64,000 nucleotides of DNA from CAVTWH01 sp963794685 (lineage in GTDB: Bacteria > Actinomycetota > Actinomycetes > Mycobacteriales > Micromonosporaceae): positions 62,001 through 126,000 of the forward strand of contig CAWCFK010000010.1 in the NCBI GenBank assembly GCA_963794685.1, read 5' to 3'. The notes under the pieces were generated by a model. The model was not told the DNA's origin. It did not search any database and saw only the letters and a program-made list of their open reading frames with translations. A program made the translations under genes and the position numbers. Below are positions 57,501 through 64,000 of this stretch, piece after piece. Numbering within the stretch: position 1 is the stretch's first letter; every line of letters begins with the position of its first letter.

Positions 57501-60500
57501 GGCGACCGGGGTTTCGGTGGTCGCGGGCTCGGTCGTCTCCGCGACGGTCTCGGCGTGGTCCTGTTCGGTCGACTCGTCAGCGGTCGGCTCGCCGGGAGTC
57601 CGGTCGGTCGCGGCCGGCTCCGACGGCCGCTCCGACGGCTGTCCCGGCTCATCACCGGCGCGGGCGGCCGGCTGCTCACCGGTGGTTCGGTTGGCCGGCT
57701 CGCCCGGAGTGCGGGCTCCGGGCTCGGTGCCCGGGACAGTGCGCTCCGCAGGCCGTGTCGATGCCGGAGACTCGGGCCGGCCCACGGCGGGGCGTTCGGC
57801 GGCGGGGCGCTCCATGCCGTCGGGGCCGAAGCTGCGCCAGCGGCCGTTGGGCGGATCGGCCGGTACCCATCGGCCGTTCTCCAGCACGCCCGAGGAGACC
57901 CGCTCCTCGCCGCGCAGGCTGGTCCACAGCCGCTCGGTCGGCGCTGCCACGGGGTGGCCGGACTCGCGGGCGAACCGGGCCGCCGGCGAGTTCTCGCCCT
58001 GCGCAACGTCGCACGCCGCCAGCCGGATCTCCTGGTGCTCACCGAGTTGGATCCGACCTTCCTGCCGCATCACCTCGATGGCGTGGGCAAACTGCTCCCC
58101 GGTCAGCATCCGGTCACCGATGCGGAAGCCCTCCGGTGACCCGTGCAGGTCGAGGGTGACCACGCCGTCGCGGGGCTGGACCGCCTCCGCGAACGGGACC
58201 AGCCGGTCCCCCTCCGGGTAGAACGAATACCCGGCCGGCGTCTGGTTCAGGTGGTCGCGGACCAGCTGCACCGCGGTTTCATCACTGACGAAGTGGTACC
58301 CGTCCAGCCCGGCCTCGTCGTGCGCGGCCAGGTCATGATCGCCCGGTGGCGTTTCATGCTGGGTGGACTCGTGCTGGGTGGACTCGTGCTGAGTGGACTC
58401 GTGGTCGCCGGTCGGCGGGGCGCCGCCCCGGTCGGCCAGGTCCGGGGGCGGGGTACCGCTGGTGTGCTGCTCGCCCTCCGGTCGTGCCGGCGCCTGGCTG
58501 CGCGTCTGCTCCGCCGCCATCCGCTCGTTCGCGGCTTCCGGCAGCCGCAGCTCCGCCGCCCCGGGCGGGCGCTCCACCTGGGTGAAGCGCGCGTCGTGCT
58601 GCTCGTTGGCCAGCCGTACCTGCTCGGCATCTCCACTGGAGCGGATCACCTTGTAGAGGTCGTGCGTCTCGCTCTTGGCCGCGAAGCTGTCCGGGGTGTG
58701 GATCTGCACCTCGAAGACGTGTCCGGTCGCGGTGTCCCGCCAGAACGAGTTGATCCCGACGTACCCCTCCTCGTTGCCCCAGAAGTTCTTGAACTTCACC
58801 GGCTCGAAGCGGTGGTTGCCGTGCTCGTCCACGGCGTTGGTCAGATGGTCGACGGTGCGCCGGGCCCCTTCGACGTAGTGCTCCCCGGAGAACCCGACCG
58901 TGTACCGGACGGTGTCCTTCATTTCCGCCAGGTGCGACTCCAACGGCGCGTTCGGGTCCTCGGAGATCTCCTCGGCCAGCTTGCGCTTGAAGGAATTCTC
59001 GTCTTTGAGGGAGTGGTTCTCGCCGTAGAGCTCGCCGCCGACTGACTCGGCCAACTCCCGCATCCGTGGCGTGATCTGCCGCTCCGACTCGGTGGCGTGG
59101 GCCAACGCCCGGTCGGCGACCGCGTTCTGCACGGTATCCAGCGTCCGGCCGTCACCCGACCAGGCCACCTCGTGCCCACCGCGGTCGGCGAACTCGTCGC
59201 CGTGCCCACTCCCCGGCTGATCGCCGGCCGGGTCCGGATGCCCTGCCGGCTCGTGCTCCCCGGTGTGCTCCCCGGTGTCGGTGTGCTCCCCGGTGTCGGT
59301 CCGCTCGCCCGGCGCATGGTGCTCCTGGCCCGGTGCGCCGTGTTCGCTCGGCCCAGCCTCCCGGGTCGGCGTCTCCCGAGTCGGGGTCTCCCGCGTCGGC
59401 GTCTCCCGGGTCGGGGTCTCCCGAGTGGGCGTCTCCCGAGTGGGCGTCTCCCGAGTCGGGGTCTCCCGGGTCGGCGCTTCCCTGGGAGCCGTCGTGGTTT
59501 CGCGCGCGCTGACCGGAGTTTCGCGCGGAATGGTCGGGGTCTCCCGGAAGGCGGTCGGTGTCTCCCGGACGGGGCGCGCTGGAGCGGGCTCGGCGACGGA
59601 GCGCCCGGTACCGGTCGGCTCGGTACGCGGCGCGGGGATATCGCGACCGCCACCGGGGCGACCGCCGACACCGGGGTGCTCGTACCCGGTGGGCAGCACG
59701 GTGGGGCCGGCCAGCGTCGAGCTACCGGGCTGCCCGGTCTCGGTCCGGACCGACTCCGGGCGCACGGCCTCCGGACGCGTCGCGGTGGGCCCGGCGTACA
59801 CGTCCGGCGCGACCGCCGTACCCGCGTCGGCCAGGCTGGTCCCGGACTCCTGGGTACCGGCCGGGTGTTCGACGGTGGCCGGGTGTGCGGTACCCGGGGG
59901 ACGCCCGGCGCCCGCGCCGGTGTCGGCCGATGCGATCGGGTGGTCGACCGGCGCGTAGGTAGTGGTGTCGTGCGTGCTGCCGGCGTAGTCGACCGGCGTG
60001 AAGGTGGTTTCGTGCGCCGGCGTGTACGTGGTGTCGTGCGTCGTCCCGCCGTAGTCGACCGGCGCGAAGGTGGTGTCGTGGCTACCGGAGGCCGGGGCGT
60101 ACGTGGTGTCGTGGGCCGGCGTGTACGTGGTCTCGTGGGCCGGCGTGTAGGTGGTCTCGTGGGTGCTGCCCGCGTAGTCGACCGGCGCGTAGGTGGTGGG
60201 GTCGTGTGGGGCGGCGGCGTAGTCGACAGACGGGTGGCCGGTGCTGGTGCTGACCGGCTCGGTATGCGTCGGCTCGCCGTTGAGCACGCTCAGGATGTGG
60301 TCCGAACTCGGCTGTACGACCTCGGTGGTGGCGGCCGGGTGCTCGCTGGTGGTGACCGGGTCGAAGCCGGTCGACGGCGCGCCGGGGCGGCCGGTCGGGC
60401 CGGCTGCCGGGTCGTGCGGCCCGGTCAGACCGGTGACCGGGTCGTGCGGACCGGTCAGCCCGGCCGGGTCGAAGCCACCGGGGTGCGTCTCGGGGAGGGG

Positions 60501-61373
60501 ACCGGCGCCGGCGCCCTCGGTGTCACGGACGTAGCCGTGGCCGCCGATGTTGGCCCCACCGATGAAGCCGCCGGCGGTGGCCTGCTTGGCGATCGAGTCC
60601 ATGGTGATCGGCTGCCCGGTGGCGGCCGCCGTGCCGAGCGCCCCCAGCGCGTTGGTGGCCGCGCCCTCGGTGACCCGGCCGAGGAAGGTCTTGGAGAAGT
60701 TCGGGGCGACCTTCGCACCACCCAGGTGCACGCCGCCGCCGACCGCGCCGAACACCGCGCCGGCGATCGCGCCGTTGACCACGTCGCCGGCCAGGGTGGA
60801 GGTGTCGAACGAGGTCCGGTGCCCCTCGCCGATCTGGATCGCCTGGATCACCACGTCGCTCAGGACATTCTGGACGATCATGAAGATCATCGTCTTGATG
60901 ATGTTCTGCGCGATGATCCGGATGAACGACTGGGTGGCCACCTCCGCGACCGGGATGGCCGCCGTCGACGCGCCGAAGGTGGCGGCCGCCATCGCGAGGT
61001 AGTAGACGATCTGGATGGCCAGGATGATCAGGGCGATGATGAACTGGTACTTGGCGAACTCCATCTGCAGCGCCGTCTGGTCGCACAGTTCGCTCACCGA
61101 CTGGCAGAGTGCGACCAGCTTCGGCAGGTACGCCTCGTCACCCTCGCTGTACTTCGCCCAGTATTGGGTGAACTGGTCTGCGAGGGCGCCGGCGGTGCCG
61201 CCGAGCACCTGGTAGGAGGCGGTGTTGCCGCCGTCGAGTACGGCCTGCACGCCCTCGGCCGCCTGTGCCCAGACGTCGCTGAGCCGCCACAGCGCGTCCT
61301 CGTCGCCGTCCGGCCAGTCGGTACCGACAATCCACTCCAGCCAGCCGAGCTCGGCTGGCAACTCCATGCCCAC
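51593..61373 (-). CDS. Giant multidomain type VII effector / polymorphic toxin-like protein (about 3,259 residues, one indel near 54953)
   Basis: Two overlapping frames, 61373-54819 and 55342-51593, join at a repeat array with one extra base in TGAGACCACC (54951-54960). Domains in order: WXG100/CpnT-like helical N-terminus (about 1-100), two hydrophobic segments (104-138, 146-181), Gly-rich region, Pro/Thr linkers with HETTYTPA and RETPT repeats (380-670), RelA/SpoT-like domain (735-925; SFKRKL, MKDTVRYTV, EVQIHTPDSF), clan-CD-like protease candidate (1020-1150; H1077, C1121), nucleotidyltransferase-like domain (1300-1470; GSSA, DYD 1424-1426), PD-(D/E)XK-like domain (1600-1960; D1845, E1865, K1867), more repeats (1980-2160), then a flavoprotein-like C-terminus (GDGWAA near 2563, VLVYGAGPSG near 2921). 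Exported by the ESX system by inference. Flanked by a WXG100-like partner and a coupled immunity candidate. Confidence 0.78.
54902..55020 (-). repeat. 27-nt tandem repeats encoding EPVVQPRSS
   Basis: The unit ACCACCGGCTCGGAGGACCT+CGGCTGA recurs about four times in perfect register, with one 28-nt copy carrying an extra G at about 54953. That extra base switches the giant gene from one reading frame to the other. Confidence 0.85.
59361..59475 (-). repeat. 15-nt repeats encoding RETPT
   Basis: About eight near-identical 15-nt units (GGGGTCTCCCGAGTC-like) encode (RETPT)n around residues 633-671 of the giant effector. They form a flexible charged linker before the RelA/SpoT-like domain. Confidence 0.8.
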
Positions 61374-61432
61374 GACGTTCCTCCCCCGGCACGTCCAGCG
61401 GTCTGTCGATCAGGCCGTGGCCCGGTCCCCGG

Positions 61433-61738
61433 TCACCGCCGGAACTTCGCGTCGTTGGCGTCCTCGCCCCGGCCGGCCGTGGTGGCCATCTCGTCCAGCC
61501 CGGATCCGATCTCCTTGAGACCGTCACGCATCTGCGGGAAGAACTCCAGCGCGTTCTGCTTCGGCTCGAGATAGTTCTTGTCGAACGCCTTGCCGTACTC
61601 GTCGAAGCCCTGGCAGTGGCCCTCGGCCGTCATCCCGTTGACCAGCGCCAGGAACACGTCCTGGAGTTGGTTGCCCAGGTCCGTGTAGGTCTTGGCGGCG
61701 GCCTTGACCCGCTCCCCGTCGATCCAGTACCCGCTCAC
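61433..61738 (-). CDS. WXG100-size protein upstream of the giant effector
   Basis: A 101-residue, mainly helical protein (GTG start, MSGYWIDGERVKAAAKTYTD). It has WXG100 length and a polar turn (ALVNGMTAEGHCQGFDEYGK) but no WXG motif. It ends 60 bp before the giant effector and is probably its dedicated Esx-like partner or targeting factor. Such small helical partners are needed for export of LXG and related toxins. Confidence 0.62.
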   Translation of the reverse strand: MSGYWIDGERVKAAAKTYTDLGNQLQDVFLALVNGMTAEGHCQGFDEYGKAFDKNYLEPKQNALEFFPQMRDGLKEIGSGLDEMATTAGRGEDANDAKFRR

Positions 61739-61781
61739 GTCGACAGCCTAGCGACATCTGTCACTTCGGACCGCCCCCGAT

Positions 61782-62474
61782 CTAGTTGGCGCCGCCGACG
61801 TCCGATCGCCACTTCGCCCACCAGCGATCCACGATTTCGGCGGCCAGCCCGGACGGGATCTCCTCGTAGTCCTTCTCGCCGTTGCGGTCGTTGATCAGGA
61901 ATGCCGGCGTGTGCTTCCACCGCATGTCCCTGGGGAGCACCTCATCGGTGCGGTGCCCGTCGGCAGTCAGCCACTGACGCAGGATGCCGGCCGGCTCGTT
62001 CGCCGGATAGCCGGGCCGCACGCTGGCGAAGTAGGTGGCCGCCCGACGACCGGACACCGGCTGCGGCGGCGACGATGACAGCGCCGACTCTGCCGCCGCA
62101 TCCGCCACCGCATCGGGCAACGACTGCGGCGCCTGGTACCCCACCGACTCGATGTGCGCCACCAACTCGTCGTCCGGAGCCACCCCACGGGTACGCAGGT
62201 AGTACGCCGAAGCCTCCTGCCACACCCAAACCCCGTCGCTGTGGTACCCCAGCGGCACTGCCCGACCGCGTCCCGGATCCAACGGATCAACCTCAAGGCC
62301 GGCAGCCCGCACCACCAACGGGGCCGACTCCAGGTACCCCACCAACCGGGCCCGCTCGTCCGCGTCCACCACCCGACGCCGATCCGCCGAGAAATACGGT
62401 CGACCAGCGGCGTCCACCGCATCAAAAACCGCAGCCACCCGCAGCGCCGTCGAACCCGTACCGTCCACAGTCAC
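61782..62474 (-). CDS. Type VII locus protein of unknown function
   Basis: A 230-residue protein (GTG start) with WRVAAVFDAVDAAGRPYF-like N-terminal strands, VPLGYHSDGVWVWQEASAYY and a conserved C-terminal AEIVDRWWAKWRSD. No domain recognised; no signal peptide. It precedes the WXG100-like gene by 43 bp in the effector operon. Immunity, chaperone or regulator roles are all possible. Confidence 0.5.
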   Translation of the reverse strand: MTVDGTGSTALRVAAVFDAVDAAGRPYFSADRRRVVDADERARLVGYLESAPLVVRAAGLEVDPLDPGRGRAVPLGYHSDGVWVWQEASAYYLRTRGVAPDDELVAHIESVGYQAPQSLPDAVADAAAESALSSSPPQPVSGRRAATYFASVRPGYPANEPAGILRQWLTADGHRTDEVLPRDMRWKHTPAFLINDRNGEKDYEEIPSGLAAEIVDRWWAKWRSDVGGAN

Positions 62475-62601
62475 CAGCCCACCCTAACCATCCGACCGCT
62501 CTCCGGCCGCCCCACTGCCGGCGGACCGGTCATGCCGCGGCGACCCGATCGCATCGACCGGGCGAGCTGCCGACCCGCCGGAGCGGGCGTGGACGAGCGG
62601 C

Positions 62602-63999
62602 TCAGCCGCGCCCGGGCCGGTTGCCGGACGCGGTTGGCGGACCGGGGAACGGCGGTGGTCGTACCCCCGAGGTGGGCTGGGCGGCAGCGGTCCGGCGGTT
62701 GACCGGGGCGGTGATGCTCACGGTCCGGCCGACGACCGGGGCGAACTCGTCGCGTCGGCTGGCCGGACCGGCCGCCACCGGGCGGGCCCGCATCGGCCGC
62801 CAGCGACGTGCCCGCCCCCGGCGCAGCAGCGGCGCGGCGATCAGCAGCAGCACCGCCAGCAGCAGCCCACCCGCTGCGACCACCGCGGCCACCCGGTTGC
62901 GGTGCGCGTTCGGGTCAGCCACGGCGCGCGGGGCGGCGAGCGCGCCGGTCGGCGCCGCGCCGGGGGTGCGCACCGTGTGGAACACCGAGGCCAGGGCTTT
63001 GGCGGGATTCACCACGCCGTACCCGACGAGATCGTTGCGGCCCTGCGGCGGGTGGTCGGCCGTGCGTTCGAGCCGGTCGGTGATCTGGGCCGGGGTCAAC
63101 GTCTTGTCGTACGCCTTGAGCAGCGCGGCGACCCCGGAGACGTAGGCGGCCGCGAAGCTCGTGCCGCCCTGCTCCAGCCGGCCGTAGCCGCCGCCGCGTG
63201 GGGCGGGGCCGATGATGTCCGAGCCGGGCGCGGCCACCGCCACGTAGCTGCCCGCACTCGACGTGCTCACCCGCTGGTCGTGCGGGTCGGTCCCGGCCAC
63301 CGCGATGACTCCGGGGTACGCGGCCGGGTACACCGGCTGCCCGTCGGTCGCTGCCCCGCCGTCGTTGCCGGCCGCCGCCACCACCACGATCTTGTGGTCG
63401 ACCGCGAGCCGGATCGCGTCGGCCAGCTCCTGCGTCGGGTTGCGGATCACAATGGACAGGTTGATGACGGACACGTTCTCGGCCACCGCGTCGCGGATCG
63501 CATGCGCCACGATGGCCGGCTCGTTCGTGTCGGTGGTGTTCTCCCCGGCGAGGACCCGCAGCGGCAGGATGCGGGCGTCCGGCGCGATGCCGGTGAAGGT
63601 GGCGTCCGGGGTGTCCCGGCCCGCGATGATCGCCGCGACGAAGGTGCCGTGGCCGACGTTGTCGCAGGTGGCGTCCTTGCCACCGGGCGTGTAGTCGGTG
63701 CCGGGCCGCGACAACTTGCCGGCGAGCTTGGGGTGCTGGTCGGAGACGCCCGAGTCGATGACGGCCACCACCACGCCGGCGCCCCGGGATAGTTGCCAGG
63801 CGTTCGCTGGCTGCAACCGGCGCAGCGGCCAGGGGATCTCGGTGAGCGCATCGGTGCGCGACATCCCGCAGGAGTTGGCGGCGACCGCCCGCTGTGGCCG
63901 TTCGAGGGCCGGTCGGGTTCCGGCGAGCGCCGGCGCGGCAGGACCGGCGACCAGTGCCACAGTGGTCACCGCGATCGTCAGCAGGGCAGGGGGCCGCAC
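62602..63999 (-). CDS. mycP: Second mycosin, type VII secretion-associated serine protease
   Basis: A 465-residue S8 protease with signal peptide (MRPPALLTIAVTTVALVA, ending APALAG), triad D82 (AVIDSGV), H117 (GHGTFVAA) and S281 (GGTSFAAAYVSG), a Cys pair (C44, C112) likely to form the mycosin disulfide, one membrane helix (about 370-392) and a basic Pro-rich tail. GTG 63999 is one base from the window end; the signal peptide right behind it argues the gene is complete. Confidence 0.85.
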   Translation of the reverse strand: MRPPALLTIAVTTVALVAGPAAPALAGTRPALERPQRAVAANSCGMSRTDALTEIPWPLRRLQPANAWQLSRGAGVVVAVIDSGVSDQHPKLAGKLSRPGTDYTPGGKDATCDNVGHGTFVAAIIAGRDTPDATFTGIAPDARILPLRVLAGENTTDTNEPAIVAHAIRDAVAENVSVINLSIVIRNPTQELADAIRLAVDHKIVVVAAAGNDGGAATDGQPVYPAAYPGVIAVAGTDPHDQRVSTSSAGSYVAVAAPGSDIIGPAPRGGGYGRLEQGGTSFAAAYVSGVAALLKAYDKTLTPAQITDRLERTADHPPQGRNDLVGYGVVNPAKALASVFHTVRTPGAAPTGALAAPRAVADPNAHRNRVAAVVAAGGLLLAVLLLIAAPLLRRGRARRWRPMRARPVAAGPASRRDEFAPVVGRTVSITAPVNRRTAAAQPTSGVRPPPFPGPPTASGNRPGRG

Positions 64000-64000
64000 G

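Overview
The window is high-GC actinobacterial DNA, most likely from Micromonospora or a close relative (Micromonosporaceae). This rests on the base composition, GTG starts and ATGA/GTGA gene overlaps, a ceb-type cellobiose locus, an ACT-GNAT acetyltransferase of the kind characterised in Micromonospora, and a complete ESX-type (type VII) secretion core without PE/PPE genes. No tRNA, rRNA, CRISPR array, insertion sequence or phage integrase was seen.

Layout. 1-11.8 kb: housekeeping and metabolic genes. These are the end of a nickel/cobalt transporter, a pyridoxamine-phosphate-oxidase-like protein, two ACT-domain proteins, a phosphotransferase/acyl-CoA dehydrogenase pair (the second frameshifted), a secreted beta-helix protein with two F5/8-type carbohydrate-binding domains (five indels), an MBL hydrolase and a geranylgeranyl-reductase-like flavoprotein. 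10.7-17.1 kb: a ceb-like locus (solute-binding protein, two permeases, GH1 beta-glucosidase, LacI regulator) with two CebR-type operators upstream. 17.4-32.6 kb: a DNA-repair neighbourhood. It holds a probable HerA-SbcD-SbcC-NurA operon followed by an AlkA-like glycosylase, an ATP-dependent ligase (LigC type) and a LigD-type primase-polymerase. A peptidase gene with a decayed copy, a methyltransferase and MsrB lie in between.

32.6-64 kb: a type VII secretion locus. Core parts are EccB, EccE, EccD, EccC, an Esx (WXG100) pair and two mycosins. Three small YbaB/EbfC-like proteins and several WXG100-like or unknown proteins accompany them. The most striking object is a minus-strand gene at 51593-61373 that reads as one protein of about 3,260 residues once a single-base indel in a repeat array is allowed for. 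It has a WXG100/CpnT-like N-terminus, then a RelA/SpoT-like domain, a clan-CD-like His/Cys protease candidate, a nucleotidyltransferase-like domain, a PD-(D/E)XK nuclease-like domain and a flavoprotein-like C-terminus, joined by repeat-rich linkers. It sits between a small WXG100-like partner and a translationally coupled candidate immunity gene.

Other unusual structure: a 77-bp tandem repeat whose unit is exactly one 26-codon mini-ORF minus the 4-nt ATGA overlap, joining eccE to the next gene, with a shortened relative after eccC. Several otherwise well-conserved genes carry single-base indels (acyl-CoA dehydrogenase, F5/8 protein, EccC, a YbaB-like gene, the giant gene). These could be sequencing errors or real decay, and the sequence alone cannot decide.
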